Shown: positions 26,964 through 38,387, numbered from the stretch's first letter. The stretch: 64,000 nucleotides of DNA from Caballeronia sp. SEWSISQ10-4 2 (GCF_030464885.1 NZ_JALPRJ010000026.1:48165-112164), one strand, 5' to 3'. Program-made: numbers and translations. The notes: generated by a model not told the origin, from the sequence alone.

Positions 26964-27905
26964 TCAGCTCTTCCGGATCACTCCACCGCCCGTTCCGTCG
27001 CCCTTGATGATGCTCAGCGCCGACGCGATCATCGAACTCATCTCCGACAAATTCCCCGGCACAATCAGCGTATTGCCCTGCTTCGCGATATTCCCGAACG
27101 CAGTGACATATTGCTCGGCGACCTTCAGGTTCACCGCTTCCATGCCGCCGGCTGTCTGGATCGCCGCGCCAATCTTCTCAATCGCCTGAGCATTCGCCAC
27201 AGCCACCGCCAGAATGGCCGATGCCTCGCCTTCGGCCTGATTGATCTGCGCCTGCCGCTCGCCTTCGGACTTATGAATGGCCGCTTCGCGCGCGCCCCAT
27301 GCAATATTGATCTGCTCCTGCTTGCGACCTTCCGACGCAGCGATCACCGCCCGCTTCTCTCGCTCGGCGGTGATTTGCGCCTGCATCGCGTGGAGGATTT
27401 CCTTCGGCGGCGTCAAATCCTTGATCTCATAACGCAGTACCTTCACGCCCCAGTTCGCCGCAGCCTGATCGAGCGACGTGACAATGCTGTGATTGATGTA
27501 ATCGCGCTCCTCGAAGGTCTTGTCGAGCTCGAGCTTGCCGATCACCGAACGCAACGTGGTCTGCGACAACTGCGTGATCGCGTAAATAAAGTTGCTCGAT
27601 CCATACGACGCTTTCATCGCGTCGGTCACCTGAAAGTACAGCACGCCGTCCACCTGCAACTGCGTGTTGTCGCGCGTGATACAGACCTGGCTCGGCACTT
27701 CGAGCGGAATTTCCTTCAGCACGTGCTTGTACGCCACGCGATCGACGAACGGCACGACGATGGTCAGCCCCGGCGTCAGGGTCGCGTGATAGCGTCCGAG
27801 CCGCTCCAGCACCCATGCATGTTGCTGCGGCACGATCTTGATCGTCTGCGCCGCAATCGCAATGACGATAATCAACAAAATGGCCCCAATGATAGTCACG
27901 TCCAT
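26964..27905 (-). CDS. qmcA: SPFH/stomatin-like membrane protein (QmcA type)
   Basis: This 313-residue protein has one N-terminal TM helix (MDVTIIGAILLIIVIAIAA), then the SPFH/band-7 domain (VPQQHAWVLERLGRYHATLTPGLTIVVPFVDRVAYKHVLKE...) and a helical EA-rich C-terminal region (EREKRAVIAASEGRKQEQINIA...EGEASAILAVAVANAQAIEKIG). Such proteins oligomerise in membrane microdomains and can modulate proteases such as FtsH. The NfeD-like gene 81 bp upstream on the same strand is the usual functional partner, so the two probably form an operon. Confidence 0.93.
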   Translation of the reverse strand: MDVTIIGAILLIIVIAIAAQTIKIVPQQHAWVLERLGRYHATLTPGLTIVVPFVDRVAYKHVLKEIPLEVPSQVCITRDNTQLQVDGVLYFQVTDAMKASYGSSNFIYAITQLSQTTLRSVIGKLELDKTFEERDYINHSIVTSLDQAAANWGVKVLRYEIKDLTPPKEILHAMQAQITAEREKRAVIAASEGRKQEQINIAWGAREAAIHKSEGERQAQINQAEGEASAILAVAVANAQAIEKIGAAIQTAGGMEAVNLKVAEQYVTAFGNIAKQGNTLIVPGNLSEMSSMIASALSIIKGDGTGGGVIRKS

Positions 27906-27986
27906 CTCTACTCCTTGTTATGCGTGTCTTGCTTATCGATCTGCTTATCGATCTGCTTAGGAAACCTTAAACCCCGGTCCAACGTC

Positions 27987-28415
27987 TCAGCGTTTTGCCG
28001 CCACCACCAGCGTGTTGCCGGAAAACGCCGTGATCCTGTACATATGCGCGCCTTCGGTTTCCCCCGGCGCCAGCTCAATGTCCCATTCCGCCCCGCGATA
28101 CAGCGCCCTCGCGCGACCCTCGTGCCACTCGTTCACCTTCAGCGTCTCGCCTATATCCAGGTTCACGCCCGGATCATGCGAGGCGTCGCGCCGTGTAACG
28201 TGGCCGAGCTTCGAGCGCCGCAGCACGGCCACGGCGATTATCGCGACCAGCGCGGCCACGAGCAATTCAATCTCCAGTCCTACTCCAAACAAATGCGCGA
28301 TCCCGCCCGCGATAAAACCCAGCGCGATCATCAACAAATAAAACGTGCCGGACATCAGCTCGAGCAAAACGAGCGCCCCGGCGCCGATCCACCAAAAAAG
28401 TCCGTTAGCAGCCAT
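27987..28415 (-). CDS. NfeD-family membrane protein
   Basis: This 142-residue short-form NfeD protein has two or three N-terminal TM helices (LFWWIGAGALVLLELMSGTFYLLMIALGFIAGGIAHLFG, then LLVAALVAIIAVAVL) followed by a small OB-fold (KLGHVTRRDASHDPGVNLDIGETLKVNEWHEGRARALYRGAEWDIEL). It is a typical partner of stomatin/SPFH proteins and sits just upstream of one here. Confidence 0.92.
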   Translation of the reverse strand: MAANGLFWWIGAGALVLLELMSGTFYLLMIALGFIAGGIAHLFGVGLEIELLVAALVAIIAVAVLRRSKLGHVTRRDASHDPGVNLDIGETLKVNEWHEGRARALYRGAEWDIELAPGETEGAHMYRITAFSGNTLVVAAKR

Positions 28416-28424
28416 GCGTTTCCT

Positions 28425-28458
28425 CCAAACAAAAACACCCCGGAATGTCCGGGGTGTT
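28425..28458 (-). terminator. ppsA terminator
   Basis: An 11-bp perfect stem, AACACCCCGGA (28434-28444) with TCCGGGGTGTT (28448-28458), has a 3-nt loop. Read on the minus strand it is followed by a U-rich run, so it ends the ppsA transcript before the NfeD-like gene. Confidence 0.82.
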
Positions 28459-28512
28459 ATAGCACGCTTACTGTTTTGAAAGGTTGACGTCCTTTCAGTG
28501 CAGCCGCATGTT

Positions 28513-30918
28513 TTACTTATTCAATGCAGCCGCAAGCGTCTTCCACGTGTCGATGATCGTGTCCGGATTCAGCGACATCGACTCGATACCTTGCTTCGCG
28601 AGCCATTCGGCGAGGTCCGGGTGATCCGACGGACCCTGACCGCAGATGCCCACGTACTTGTTCAGCCGCAGACACGTTTCGATCGCGCGCTTCAGCATGA
28701 ACTGCACAGCCGGGTCGCGTTCGTCGAAGTCGACCGCGAGCAACTCCATGCCCGAATCCCGGTCCAGGCCCAGCGTGAGCTGCGTCAGGTCGTTCGATCC
28801 GATCGAGAAACCGTCGAAGAACTGCAGGAACTCTTCGGCAAGGATCGCGTTCGACGGAATCTCGCACATCATGATAAGCCGCAAGCCGTTCACACCGCGC
28901 TTCAGGCCGAACTTCTCGAGCAGGCCGACCACTTTCTCAGCCTGCGCCAGCGTACGCACGAACGGCACCATGATCTCGACGTTGTCGAGGCCCATCTCTT
29001 CGCGCACCTTCTTCAACGCGATGCATTCCATCTGGAAGGCTTCGGCGAAGTCCTCCGAGATGTAACGCGATGCGCCACGGAAACCGAGCATTGGATTTTC
29101 TTCGTCCGGCTCGTAACGCGAACCGCCGATCAGCTTCTTGTACTCGTTCGACTTGAAGTCGGACAAACGCACGATCACCGGCTTCGGATAAAACGCGGCC
29201 GCGATCGTGGCGATGCCTTCCGTCAGCTTGTCGACATAAAACGCTCGCGGCGATGCATGACCGCGCGCGACGCTTTCCACCGCCTTCTTCAGATCGGCAT
29301 CGACATTCGGATACTCGAGAATCGCCCTCGGGTGCACGCCGATGTTGTTGTTGATAATGAACTCGAGCCGCGCCAGACCCACGCCTGCATTCGGCAGATG
29401 CGAGAAGTCGAACGCGAGTTGCGGATTGCCGACGTTCATCATGATCTTGACCGGAATGTCGGGCAGTTCGCCGCGCAGGACTTCGGTCACTTCAGTTTCG
29501 AGCAGGCCGTCGTAGATCTTGCCTTCGTCACCTTCCGCGCACGACACCGTCACCAACTGGCCTTCCTTCAGCAAGTCGGTTGCATCGCCGCAACCCACCA
29601 CTGCCGGCACGCCCAGCTCGCGCGCAATAATGGCCGCGTGGCAAGTCCGCCCGCCGCGATTCGTAACGATTGCCGATGCACGCTTCATCACCGGCTCCCA
29701 GTTCGGGTCGGTCATGTCGGCCACCAGCACGTCGCCCGGCTGAACACGATCCATCTCCGACGGATCGTGAATCACACGCACCGGCCCTGCGCCGATCTTC
29801 TGTCCAATCGCGCGCCCGGTAGCAAGCACATTCGACTGGCCCTTCAGCTTGAAGCGCATTTCGGCCTTGCCGGCGCTCTGGCTCTTCACCGTTTCAGGAC
29901 GTGCCTGCAGGATGAAGATCTTGCCGTCGCGGCCGTCCTTGCCCCACTCGATGTCCATCGGACGCTGATAATGCTTTTCGATGATCACCGCGTACTTCGC
30001 GAGCTGGATCACGTCTTCGTCGGTGATGGAAAAGCGGTTGCGCTGCTCGTGCGACACGTCGACGGTCTTCACGCGGCCGGCTTCGCCGGCGCTCGTGAAT
30101 TCCATCTTGATGAGCTTCGAGCCGATCGAGCGGCGGATGATCGGGTACTTGCCTTGTTCGAGCGTGGTCTTGAAGACGTAGAACTCGTCCGGATTCACGG
30201 CGCCCTGCACGACCGTTTCGCCCAGGCCGTAGCTCGACGTGATGAACACGGCGTCCTTGAAACCCGATTCGGTATCGAGTGTGAACATCACGCCGGCTGC
30301 GCCCACGTCCGAGCGAACCATGCGCTGCACGCCCGCCGACAACGCGACTTCAGCGTGCGTAAAGCCCTTGTGCACGCGATACGAAATCGCGCGGTCGTTG
30401 TACAGCGACGCGAACACGTGCTTCATGCGATCGAGCACTTCCTCGATGCCGACCACGTTCAGATAGCTTTCCTGCTGACCGGCGAACGATGCGTCCGGCA
30501 AGTCTTCAGCGGTTGCCGACGAACGCACGGCGAACGACAGTTCCTCCGGCGAGCTTGCCTGAAGTGTGTCGAAGCCTTTGCGGATCAGCTCTTCGAGGCG
30601 CGGTTGCATCGGCGCGTCGACAATCCATTGACGGATCTCCTTGCCGGCTTCGGCAAGGGCCTTCACATCGTCTACGTCAAAGAGTTCCAGACGTTTGGCG
30701 ATGCGCTCGGTCAGGTTGTTGTGATGGAGGAAGTCGCGAAATGCCTGCGCCGTGGTCGCAAAACCGGTCGGCACCTGCACGCCGGCTTCGGCGAGCTGAC
30801 TGATCATCTCGCCAAGCGACGCATTTTTACCGCCGACAATGTCGACGTCGGTCATTCGCAACTGCTCGAATGGCACTACATACGCCTGGTCCTTTGCAAC
30901 GTTAGCTTCGTTAGTCAT
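28513..30918 (-). CDS. ppsA: Phosphoenolpyruvate synthase
   Basis: This enzyme makes PEP from pyruvate and ATP for gluconeogenesis. The 801-residue protein contains the N-terminal ATP-grasp-like PPDK domain ([15 protein letters not shown]...), the mobile phosphohistidine domain with catalytic His427 in [15 protein letters not shown], and the C-terminal PEP-utilising barrel ending in [32 protein letters not shown]. It is divergent from its regulator gene ppsR, 593 bp away. Confidence 0.98.
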   Translation of the reverse strand: MTNEANVAKDQAYVVPFEQLRMTDVDIVGGKNASLGEMISQLAEAGVQVPTGFATTAQAFRDFLHHNNLTERIAKRLELFDVDDVKALAEAGKEIRQWIVDAPMQPRLEELIRKGFDTLQASSPEELSFAVRSSATAEDLPDASFAGQQESYLNVVGIEEVLDRMKHVFASLYNDRAISYRVHKGFTHAEVALSAGVQRMVRSDVGAAGVMFTLDTESGFKDAVFITSSYGLGETVVQGAVNPDEFYVFKTTLEQGKYPIIRRSIGSKLIKMEFTSAGEAGRVKTVDVSHEQRNRFSITDEDVIQLAKYAVIIEKHYQRPMDIEWGKDGRDGKIFILQARPETVKSQSAGKAEMRFKLKGQSNVLATGRAIGQKIGAGPVRVIHDPSEMDRVQPGDVLVADMTDPNWEPVMKRASAIVTNRGGRTCHAAIIARELGVPAVVGCGDATDLLKEGQLVTVSCAEGDEGKIYDGLLETEVTEVLRGELPDIPVKIMMNVGNPQLAFDFSHLPNAGVGLARLEFIINNNIGVHPRAILEYPNVDADLKKAVESVARGHASPRAFYVDKLTEGIATIAAAFYPKPVIVRLSDFKSNEYKKLIGGSRYEPDEENPMLGFRGASRYISEDFAEAFQMECIALKKVREEMGLDNVEIMVPFVRTLAQAEKVVGLLEKFGLKRGVNGLRLIMMCEIPSNAILAEEFLQFFDGFSIGSNDLTQLTLGLDRDSGMELLAVDFDERDPAVQFMLKRAIETCLRLNKYVGICGQGPSDHPDLAEWLAKQGIESMSLNPDTIIDTWKTLAAALNK

Positions 30919-31511
30919 ACAAGCCCCTAAGGTGGATGGAATTCACGATCATGCAAGTGGGCTCGAAGCGGCGGCGCTCATTGGGGGCGCGTACCGCAAC
31001 CTGCATAACCTGTTTGATAAGCACATGCTGAAGAGCGCCAAGGCCGCTTGAGCGCCGTCGCAAAAACACGCGATAACGCTCAAAAACACGACTTTGAAAC
31101 ACCTCCACGACAATCAAAACCGCTCAAAAAAGCGATCTTTTGCCACTAAAACGCACGATAAGTACGTAAATTCGTGTGATTGAGTGGCAGATCGTCCGCA
31201 ATTGCTTATCGAACAGGTTGCCGCTATTCTACCGTGCTGGCTCTTGAAAATGTTTCATCGCGGGGCATAAAAGCGCTCGCAAATGAGACCCTTCACACGT
31301 GCATGGTGTGGCGGCGCACATCGGGTGTTTTAGCGAATGCTTAGTTTAAAGTCATTCGCCTGAACGCCGTTCGCGGTACGCCTTTGCCAACCGCTCGCAA
31401 CCAGGCCTTTTGCGCCGGACCGTCGATCATCCTGCCCGATTAATTAATCGACGATAATCACCGTCAGTTTCATTTCACGTCATTTACGTAATTTCACGCA
31501 CCTTAACGCCG
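30919..31511. promoter_or_regulatory. Divergent ppsA/ppsR intergenic region
   Basis: These 593 bp contain no convincing gene and are AT-richer than the flanks. CAAAAACACG occurs twice (about 31061 and 31082). Promoters for both divergent genes must lie here, but no clear consensus box pair was picked out. Confidence 0.45.
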
Positions 31512-32330
31512 ATGCCGCCTACCGTATTCATCGTCTCCGATGGCACCGGGATCACTGCCGAGACATTCGCGCATTCGATCCTGTCCCAGTTCGACCAGAA
31601 ATTCCGGCTCGTGCGCGTGCCGTTTGTCGATTCGACCGACAAGGCGCATGCAACCATCGCGAAAATCAACGAAGCGGTGTCGCTTGATGGCCGTCGTCCG
31701 ATTGTGTTCACCACGCTGGTGGACAGCGCGTCGAACGAGATCGTGCAGCGTTCGAATGCGCTCGTGCTGAACATGTTCCAGACCTTTATTGAGCCGTTGG
31801 AACTTGAACTCGACATCAAGTCGACGCACGCAATGGGCCGGGTTCACCAGAACGCGGATACGGAGGAGTACAAGAACCGGATCGAGGCGATCAACTTCTC
31901 GCTGGCGCACGACGACGGCCAGTCGAATCGCAATCTGTCCGATGCCGATGTGATCCTGGTCGGCGTGTCGCGCAGCGGGAAGACGCCGACGTCGCTTTAT
32001 CTGGCCATGCAGTACGGGGTTAAAGCAGCGAATTACCCGTTGATCCCGGAGGATTTTGAGCGCGGGCGTTTGCCGACGCCGTTGCTTCCGTATCGGGAGA
32101 AGATGTTTGGCTTGTCGATCGATCCGCAGCGGCTGGCGGAGATTCGCAACGAGCGGCGGCCCGGGAGCAAGTACGCGGCGCTCGAGAATTGCCGTTACGA
32201 GATCAACGAAGCCGAAGCAATGATGAAGCGTGAGGGGGTCAAGTGGTTATCGTCGACGCACAAGTCGATCGAGGAGATTGCCACGACCATCTTGCAGGAG
32301 ATTCGCTTGGAGCGGCCTTCGTATTACTAG
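31512..32330 (+). CDS. ppsR: PEP synthase regulatory protein (kinase/pyrophosphorylase, DUF299)
   Basis: This bifunctional enzyme switches PpsA off by ADP-dependent phosphorylation of the catalytic-domain Thr and on by phosphate-dependent dephosphorylation. The 272-residue protein has MPPTVFIVSDGTGITAETFAHSILSQF at the N-terminus and the P-loop-like VILVGVSRSGKTPTSLYLA in the middle, both diagnostic of DUF299. It is adjacent and divergent to its substrate gene ppsA. Confidence 0.96.
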   Translation: MPPTVFIVSDGTGITAETFAHSILSQFDQKFRLVRVPFVDSTDKAHATIAKINEAVSLDGRRPIVFTTLVDSASNEIVQRSNALVLNMFQTFIEPLELELDIKSTHAMGRVHQNADTEEYKNRIEAINFSLAHDDGQSNRNLSDADVILVGVSRSGKTPTSLYLAMQYGVKAANYPLIPEDFERGRLPTPLLPYREKMFGLSIDPQRLAEIRNERRPGSKYAALENCRYEINEAEAMMKREGVKWLSSTHKSIEEIATTILQEIRLERPSYY

Positions 32331-32357
32331 TACTGAGCGAGTATCGAGCGGCCAAGT

Positions 32358-32396
32358 AAAAAGCCGTTTTCAACTTTCGTTGAAAACGGCTTTTTT
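32358..32396. terminator. Bidirectional terminator downstream of ppsR
   Basis: A perfect 17-bp stem, AAAAAGCCGTTTTCAAC (32358-32374) with GTTGAAAACGGCTTTTT (32379-32395), has a TTTC loop and a T-run. It separates ppsR from the convergent methyltransferase gene. Confidence 0.92.
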
Positions 32397-32415
32397 GCGG
32401 GCGCTTGGCGCATGA

Positions 32416-33201
32416 CTATGCGCGCTGCTGCCGGCACTGCTCGAAGATGCACACCGCAGCGGCAGCCGCCACATTCAGCGACTCCATGCCGCCCGGCTGG
32501 GGAATCGTCACCCGAAGCGCCGCGTGATCGCGCCAAAATGGCGAGACGCCTGCGCCTTCATTGCCCATGACCCAGGCCACGGGCCCGGACAGATCGGCAT
32601 CGTAGATCGCTTTTGCGCCGTGTGAATCGGTGATGGTGACGAGCACGTCCGGAGTCAGCCGCGACATCAACTCCGCCGGCTCGACGTCCTCGTGAATGCC
32701 GAGCAGAAAATGCGCGCCCATACCGGCCCGAAGCACCTTCGATGACCATGCATACACCGTTCCTGGCGCACAAAAGACGTGCTGAATCCCCGCCGCCGCC
32801 GCGCTTCGCAAAATGGACCCAACATTACCGGCGTCCTGGATGCCGTCGAGCATCATGCAGGTCTGCGCGATGCGCTCGGGCAACGGCGCCGCAAGCTTCT
32901 CGACCAGCAACACCATCCCCACACCATGCACGACACTCGATAGCTGTCCAAACAAAGCATCGGGCAAGGTATGAACGTGCGCAGGATCGATCCGCCCGAC
33001 GATCTGCCGCGCTTCATCGTGTTGAAGCGCGCCCTCGGTCACCACGCAAGTCTCGGGCTGCCCGGCTGCATCGAGATAAGCATCGGCGAGATGCAGTCCT
33101 TCGAGCAACGCGTGACCGCTCCGGCGCTGCTGTGCCGTCGAGCCGGCGAGCGCCTTCAACCGCTTGTAGAGCGGGTTATCCCGCGAGGTAATGGATTTCA
33201 C
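32416..33201 (-). CDS. TrmH/SpoU-family RNA 2'-O-methyltransferase
   Basis: This 261-residue SPOUT methyltransferase has an N-terminal substrate-binding domain (MKSITSRDNPLYKRLKALAGSTAQQRRSGHALLEGLHLADAYL). The C-terminal trefoil-knot domain carries motif 1 (MMLDGIQDAGNVGSILRSAAAAG) and motifs 2 and 3 (VMGNEGAGVSPFW and IPQPGGMESLNVAAAAAV). It probably 2'-O-methylates rRNA or tRNA; the exact target cannot be read. It is the last gene of the lpxD-to-rnhB run, 12 nt after rnhB. Confidence 0.93.
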   Translation of the reverse strand: MKSITSRDNPLYKRLKALAGSTAQQRRSGHALLEGLHLADAYLDAAGQPETCVVTEGALQHDEARQIVGRIDPAHVHTLPDALFGQLSSVVHGVGMVLLVEKLAAPLPERIAQTCMMLDGIQDAGNVGSILRSAAAAGIQHVFCAPGTVYAWSSKVLRAGMGAHFLLGIHEDVEPAELMSRLTPDVLVTITDSHGAKAIYDADLSGPVAWVMGNEGAGVSPFWRDHAALRVTIPQPGGMESLNVAAAAAVCIFEQCRQQRA

Positions 33202-33213
33202 GTGAGGAGAGAT

Positions 33214-33945
33214 TCAGAACGGAGGAGCGTCGACGCCCTGCTCCGCAGCGGCAGCAGCAAGCACCTCGGGGGCGACAACCGGCAACACAACGCCCAATCG
33301 CGCATGCGCTTCACGCACAGGCGCAAACGAGCGCCGATGATGCTCGCAAGGCCCATGCTCCAGCAACGCCTTCAAATGCTGCGGCGTGCCGTATCCGGCA
33401 TGGGCATCGAAACCGTAAACGGGATGGACTTCGTGTAATTGCAGCAGCATCCGGTCACGCGTGACCTTGGCCAGAATCGACGCCGCCGAAATCTGCGCAA
33501 TCAGCGCGTCGCCGCCAATAACGGCCACTGAGCGCATCGACAAAGCTGGACACCGGTTACCGTCGATTTTCGCGACCGTCGGCCTGACCGAGAGCCCTTC
33601 CACCGCGCGTTTCATCGCGAGCATGGTGGCGTGAAGGATGTTGATCGTGTCGATTTCCTCGACCGTTGCCGAGGCCACGCAATAGGCCAGCGCACGGTCG
33701 ATGATCTTCTCGTACAACTCCTCGCGCTTCCTGGCGCTCAGCACCTTGGAGTCGTCAAGACCGCGAATCCTGGGTTTCGATGGATCGAAGATCACCGCCG
33801 CCGCGACAACGGGACCGGCCAGCGGGCCACGCCCGGCTTCGTCCACGCCGCAGATGATGTCGGACGGGGAATCGAAGTCGAACTCAGGCTGCGGCGTTTT
33901 CTGCACCCCGCGCCGTACCCCGCCTTTCACGACGATCTTCGCCAT
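33214..33945 (-). CDS. rnhB: Ribonuclease HII
   Basis: This enzyme removes ribonucleotides from RNA-DNA hybrids and misincorporated ribonucleotides from DNA. The 243-residue protein has the active-site motif [23 protein letters not shown] and the second acidic cluster ([45 protein letters not shown]). A roughly 30-residue N-terminal extension and an Ala-rich C-terminal tail exceed the E. coli length. Its start shares one base with the lpxB stop. Confidence 0.96.
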   Translation of the reverse strand: MAKIVVKGGVRRGVQKTPQPEFDFDSPSDIICGVDEAGRGPLAGPVVAAAVIFDPSKPRIRGLDDSKVLSARKREELYEKIIDRALAYCVASATVEEIDTINILHATMLAMKRAVEGLSVRPTVAKIDGNRCPALSMRSVAVIGGDALIAQISAASILAKVTRDRMLLQLHEVHPVYGFDAHAGYGTPQHLKALLEHGPCEHHRRSFAPVREAHARLGVVLPVVAPEVLAAAAAEQGVDAPPF

Positions 33946-35111
33946 TACCGCGGCCTCCTCGCTTCCAGCACTTGCGCCACCGCCTCCGCCGCGCGTAACG
34001 CCGTGTTCTGACGCAGCGCGTGGTGCATTTCCGTGAAGATTTCCGTGAGTGTCGCGCGGTTCGCTTCGTCGTTCAACTGTTTAAGCGTGGCGTCGGCCAG
34101 CGCTTCGGGCGTCGCGAAATGCTGGAGGATTTCCGGCACGACAAATCGCCCGGCCAGGATGTTCGGCAAGCCGACATACGGCAGATAACCCTGCCGCTGC
34201 ATGATCTGACCCGTCAGCCAGGGCACCTTGTACGAGATGACCATCGGCTTTTTAAGCAACGCAGCTTCCAGCGTGACCGTGCCGCTTTTGACCAGAATGG
34301 CGTCGGCGGCGGTCATGGCGACCTGGGCCTTGCCTTCCGTGATGGTCAGCGCGAGGTTCGGATGAGCATCCACAAGAGGCTGCAGCAATTCACGCAACGC
34401 AGCGGTCGCTGCCGGCATCACGAAACGCACGCCAGGCTCGCGAAGCTGCATCAATTCCATCGCGTCGAAAAAGGTCGGGCCGATCAGCGAGATTTCCGAA
34501 CGCCGGCTGCCGGGCAACACGGCGATGATCGGGCCGCCTTCGGGCAAACCCAACTCGCGGCGCGCGCCTTCAACATCGGGCACGAGCGGGATTTCATCGG
34601 CGAGCGGATGGCCTACGTACGTGGACGCAATGCCCGCCTTCTCCATCAGCGCCGGTTCGAACGGAAACACGCACAGCATGTGATCGACGGCTTTGACGAT
34701 CTTCTTGATCCGCCCGCCGCGCCACGCCCAGATCGACGGACACACGAAATGCACCGTCGGGATGCCGGCATCGCGCAACGCATGTTCAAGGCCAAAATTG
34801 AAATCGGGCGCATCCACGCCGATGAACACCGACGGCGGCTCGGCGAGCAGTTGCCGCTTGAGCTCGTTGCGAATGCCCAGGATCTCGGGAATATGCTTCA
34901 GCGCTTCGACGTACCCACGCACGGTGAGCTTGTCCATCGGCCAGTGGGCGTCGAAACCGGCGGCCGTCATGCGTGGACCGCCAATACCGTTGAATTGCGT
35001 ACCGGCCGGCAAACGCTCGTTCAGGCCGCCCAGCAGCGCCGCCGCCAGCAAATCGCCCGACGGCTCCCCCGCGACCATTGCAACGCGCAGGGGGGCGGGC
35101 GCCAGCGTCAT
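33945..35111 (-). CDS. lpxB: Lipid-A-disaccharide synthase
   Basis: This GT19 glycosyltransferase condenses UDP-2,3-diacylglucosamine with lipid X to form the lipid A disaccharide. The 388-residue protein has the N-terminal motif [22 protein letters not shown] and the donor-binding region ([24 protein letters not shown]). I chose ATG 35111; a TTG at 35126, overlapping the lpxA stop, is the alternative. The gene lies between lpxA and rnhB. Confidence 0.97.
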   Translation of the reverse strand: MTLAPAPLRVAMVAGEPSGDLLAAALLGGLNERLPAGTQFNGIGGPRMTAAGFDAHWPMDKLTVRGYVEALKHIPEILGIRNELKRQLLAEPPSVFIGVDAPDFNFGLEHALRDAGIPTVHFVCPSIWAWRGGRIKKIVKAVDHMLCVFPFEPALMEKAGIASTYVGHPLADEIPLVPDVEGARRELGLPEGGPIIAVLPGSRRSEISLIGPTFFDAMELMQLREPGVRFVMPAATAALRELLQPLVDAHPNLALTITEGKAQVAMTAADAILVKSGTVTLEAALLKKPMVISYKVPWLTGQIMQRQGYLPYVGLPNILAGRFVVPEILQHFATPEALADATLKQLNDEANRATLTEIFTEMHHALRQNTALRAAEAVAQVLEARRPR

Positions 35112-35122
35112 TGGGCGCTCGG

Positions 35123-35911
35123 TCAACGGATGATGCCGCGCTGCGACGCGTCGATAAAATCGGCCAGCGCCGTCACGGGCGCGTCGCCGTCGCCGCCGGC
35201 AGACGCCAGTTCGCGCAATTGCGCCTTGGCTTCCTCGAGTGTCGCGCCGCTCTTGTACACCACACGATACGCCGATCGCAGCGCCGAAATAGCCTCAGCC
35301 GAAAAACCGCGCCGGCGCAGCCCTTCGACGTTGATGCCGTGCGGCTCGGCCTTGTTGCCGGCGGCGATCACAAACGGCGGGATGTCCTGCACGAGCGCGG
35401 ACGCTCCGCCCAGCATGGAATGCGCGCCGATACGCACGAACTGATGCACGCCCGACATGCCACCAACAATGGCGTAGTCGCCAATGATCACGTGACCCGC
35501 CAGTTGCGCGTTGCTCGACATGATGATGTTGCTGCCAAGCTGGCAGTCATGGCCCACGTGCACGTACGCCATGATCCAGTTGTCGTTGCCGATGGTCGTG
35601 ACGCCCGTATCCTGCACCGTGCCCGTATGAATGGTGGTGAATTCGCGGATGGTATTGCGGTCGCCGACCACGAGCCGGGTCGGCTCGTCCTTGTACTTCA
35701 TGTCCTGCGGCCGGCCGCCGACCGACGCGTAATGGCCGATGCGGTTGTCGCTGCCGAGAACCGTATGGCCTTCGATCACGCTGTGCGAGCCAATAGTCGT
35801 GCGCGCACCAATCTGTACATGCTGGCCGACGATCGCGTAAGGACCGACTTCGACGGATTCGTCGAGCTGCGCGCCCGGCTCGATGATCGCGGTAGGGTGA
35901 ATCTTGCTCAT
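35123..35911 (-). CDS. lpxA: UDP-N-acetylglucosamine O-acyltransferase
   Basis: This first enzyme of lipid A synthesis is a left-handed beta-helix of hexapeptide repeats ([45 protein letters not shown]...). The catalytic region [15 protein letters not shown] and the C-terminal helical domain ([24 protein letters not shown]) are present. At 262 residues it is the family length. It lies in the lpxD-fabZ-lpxA-lpxB order. Confidence 0.98.
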   Translation of the reverse strand: MSKIHPTAIIEPGAQLDESVEVGPYAIVGQHVQIGARTTIGSHSVIEGHTVLGSDNRIGHYASVGGRPQDMKYKDEPTRLVVGDRNTIREFTTIHTGTVQDTGVTTIGNDNWIMAYVHVGHDCQLGSNIIMSSNAQLAGHVIIGDYAIVGGMSGVHQFVRIGAHSMLGGASALVQDIPPFVIAAGNKAEPHGINVEGLRRRGFSAEAISALRSAYRVVYKSGATLEEAKAQLRELASAGGDGDAPVTALADFIDASQRGIIR

Positions 35912-35977
35912 GCGCCCTCGCTTGATGTTCTGTTGCTTGGTCTGCCCTGGTCTGCCGCGCCTGTGGCGCGGCCGGCA

Positions 35978-36451
35978 TCACTTCGTGTCGGCGGCCGTGT
36001 TTTTCACGGTGCACATCAGTTCGGCTTCGGCTGCCACCGCGCCGTCCACTTCGGCACGCGCGCTGAACTTCCAGATGCCGCGCATGTAGCGCTCGAAGTT
36101 CACGTTCAGGATCAGCTGGTCGCCGGGTTCGACCACACGCTTGAAGCGCGCCTTGTCAATGCCGACGAAGTAATACAACGTCGTTTCCGGATCGTGCGGT
36201 TCCTTTTCCTCGGCGAACGTCAGGAGCGCCGCCGCCTGCGCGAGCGCTTCGAGAATCAGCACGCCGGGCATCACGGGCCGCGTCGGGAAGTGGCCCTGGA
36301 AATACGGCTCGTTGATCGTCACGTTCTTGAGCGCTTTGATGCTCTGATGCGGCGTGAGTTCAAGTACCCGATCGACAAGCAGGATCGGATACCGATGCGG
36401 CAGCAACGTGAGAATCTTGTGAATGTCTAGATTGATTTTTTCGGTGCTCAT
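35978..36451 (-). CDS. fabZ: 3-hydroxyacyl-ACP dehydratase FabZ
   Basis: This hot-dog-fold dehydratase acts in fatty acid elongation and draws on the same hydroxyacyl-ACP pool as LpxA and LpxD. The 157-residue protein carries catalytic His54 in [13 protein letters not shown] and Glu68 in LILEALAQ. It is in the standard position between lpxD and lpxA. Confidence 0.98.
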   Translation of the reverse strand: MSTEKINLDIHKILTLLPHRYPILLVDRVLELTPHQSIKALKNVTINEPYFQGHFPTRPVMPGVLILEALAQAAALLTFAEEKEPHDPETTLYYFVGIDKARFKRVVEPGDQLILNVNFERYMRGIWKFSARAEVDGAVAAEAELMCTVKNTAADTK

Positions 36452-36546
36452 AGTCGTTCTGCTCGCGCGCTTCGCAGCGCGGGTGTTGACTGCGAAGCCA
36501 CTCGTTTTACCGGGCGACTTCGCGTGGGATGCCGGTCTTTACGGTC

Positions 36547-37662
36547 TTAGTGCTTGCCTGACGTGCTGTCCGGGATGTTATCCGGCGTGTTGCTTGCGCT
36601 TGCAGCCGCTTCGAGCGTCTTGATACGTTCGCGCAGCTTATCCAGATTACGTACGATGGCGGCGCTTTTGTTCCAGTCGGCGTGATTGACGGCGGGGAAA
36701 GCGCTCGTGTACATGCCCGGCTTCAGCAGCGACTTCGACACGCCGGACTGCGCCGTGACAATCACGTAATCCGCCAGCGTCACGTGGCCCGCAATGCCCA
36801 CCGCGCCGCCGATCATGCAATGCCGCCCGATGTTCGTGCTGCCCGCAATCCCCGCGCAGCCCGCGATCACCGTGTACGCGCCAATCCGGCAGTTATGCCC
36901 GATCTGCACGAGATTATCGATCTTTACGCCTTCTTCGATCACCGTGTCGGCCATTGCGCCGCGATCGATCGTGGTATTCGCGCCGATCTCCACGTCCTGC
37001 GCCACGACCACCGCGCCGACTTGCGGAATCTTGACCCAGTTGCCGGTGCGCGCGTCGCCGTCGCCGACGAAATCCGGCGCGAAGCCAAAACCGTCCGCGC
37101 CGATCACCGCACCCGCATGCACAATCACGCGCGCGCCGAGCGTACAGCCATGATAGACGGTCACATGAGGGTACAAATGAACGTCGTCGGCCAGCTTCAC
37201 GCCCCGGCCGATCGAAACGCCCGCATCCAGCTTCACGCGCTCGCCGACCACCGCGCCCGCGTCCACACTCACGTGCGGCCCGATCACGGCGCTGGCCGCC
37301 ACCTTCGCGCCGGGATGGATAAACGCCGTGGGATGCACACCGGGCACAACCGGCGGCGTCGCGAGGTCGATGAAAACCTGCGCCACCCGCGCAAAATAAG
37401 CGTAGGGATTCGCCGTGACGATAAAGTTACGCCCTTCCGGCGACGCCACTTTTTCTAGGTCAGCGGGTGAAATCAGCACCGCGCCGGCCTGGGTGCTGTC
37501 CACTTGCGACAAATACTTTTGGTTCGCGAGAAACGCGAGTTGTGTAGGGCCAGCCTTGTCGAGCGGCGCGAGGCCGTTCACGCGATGCGATGCATCGCCA
37601 GCTATGTCTCCGCCAAAGCGCTGTGCCAGTTCACCGAGCGTGATCGCGATGTCTGATGCCAT
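36547..37662 (-). CDS. lpxD: UDP-3-O-acylglucosamine N-acyltransferase
   Basis: This enzyme is the third step of lipid A synthesis. The 371-residue protein has an N-terminal nucleotide-binding domain ([44 protein letters not shown]), a long hexapeptide left-handed beta-helix ([35 protein letters not shown]...) and the catalytic segment [16 protein letters not shown]. The C-terminal Ala/Ser/Asn-rich tail ([20 protein letters not shown]) is longer than usual. Confidence 0.97.
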   Translation of the reverse strand: MASDIAITLGELAQRFGGDIAGDASHRVNGLAPLDKAGPTQLAFLANQKYLSQVDSTQAGAVLISPADLEKVASPEGRNFIVTANPYAYFARVAQVFIDLATPPVVPGVHPTAFIHPGAKVAASAVIGPHVSVDAGAVVGERVKLDAGVSIGRGVKLADDVHLYPHVTVYHGCTLGARVIVHAGAVIGADGFGFAPDFVGDGDARTGNWVKIPQVGAVVVAQDVEIGANTTIDRGAMADTVIEEGVKIDNLVQIGHNCRIGAYTVIAGCAGIAGSTNIGRHCMIGGAVGIAGHVTLADYVIVTAQSGVSKSLLKPGMYTSAFPAVNHADWNKSAAIVRNLDKLRERIKTLEAAASASNTPDNIPDSTSGKH

Positions 37663-37678
37663 CCGGTACCGCTCCGTA

Positions 37679-38251
37679 TCAGTTCGAAGTGCCTGGATTG
37701 GTCGACAGGCTCGCTTGATTCGCGGCCAGCGCCTTCAGCACCTGATCGGTGATATCGATACGCGGACTGACATACACCGCTTCCTGCACGATCAGGTCGT
37801 AATGCTGCTGCTCGGCAATCTGCTTGATGACCTTGTTGGCCCGATCCAGCACGGCCGCGAGTTCTTCGTTGCGGCGCTGGTTCAGGTCCTCGCGGAACTC
37901 GCGCTGCTTCCTCTGGAAGTCCTGGTCGAGCTGCGACAGATCGCGTTGCTTGGAGGCACGGTCGGCGGGCGCCATGGTGGCGCCGTTCTTGTCCATTGCG
38001 TCCGACATGGTCTTCAAGCGCGCTGCCATGTCCTGCAACGCCTTGTCGCGCTTCGAGAACTCCTGTTCGAGCTTCGTCTGCGCCGCCTTGGCCGCTGCCG
38101 ACTCACGCAAGATGCGATCGGAATTGACGGCTGCAATCCGGGTCTCCTGCGCCTCTGCCTTAGCGGCGCCCATCAGGCCGAGCGTCACCGACATTACAAG
38201 CGCCAACGCCACATGTTTCGAAAGCTTACCGGTTCGCAAAGTCTTCCTCAC
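37679..38251 (-). CDS. OmpH/Skp-family periplasmic chaperone
   Basis: This 190-residue Skp-like chaperone holds unfolded outer-membrane proteins in the periplasm. A signal peptide ([34 protein letters not shown]) precedes a helical, charged tentacle region ([26 protein letters not shown]...[31 protein letters not shown]) and the body strand segment [25 protein letters not shown]. It lies between bamA and lpxD, the canonical location. Confidence 0.95.
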   Translation of the reverse strand: MRKTLRTGKLSKHVALALVMSVTLGLMGAAKAEAQETRIAAVNSDRILRESAAAKAAQTKLEQEFSKRDKALQDMAARLKTMSDAMDKNGATMAPADRASKQRDLSQLDQDFQRKQREFREDLNQRRNEELAAVLDRANKVIKQIAEQQHYDLIVQEAVYVSPRIDITDQVLKALAANQASLSTNPGTSN

Positions 38252-38387
38252 GTTACTTATTTACGCCACTGACTTATGTCACTAACTCATGTCATAAGTT
38301 AAGCCACTGAATTCCGCCACTGCGTCAGACGCCCCAGTTCCGCGATAACAGCAGAAAACCGGGGCACCGATGTGTCCCGGTCGGGAT

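Noticed and set aside
27920..27960. Short tandem GCTTATCGATCT repeats upstream of qmcA
   Set aside because: Only about 2.4 copies of a 12-mer in an intergenic gap; too short to be a CRISPR or meaningful array.
28498..30930. 810-codon plus-strand open frame opposite ppsA
   Set aside because: It is a mirror of the ppsA coding strand; ppsA itself is unmistakable and the antisense product is His/Arg-rich without domains.
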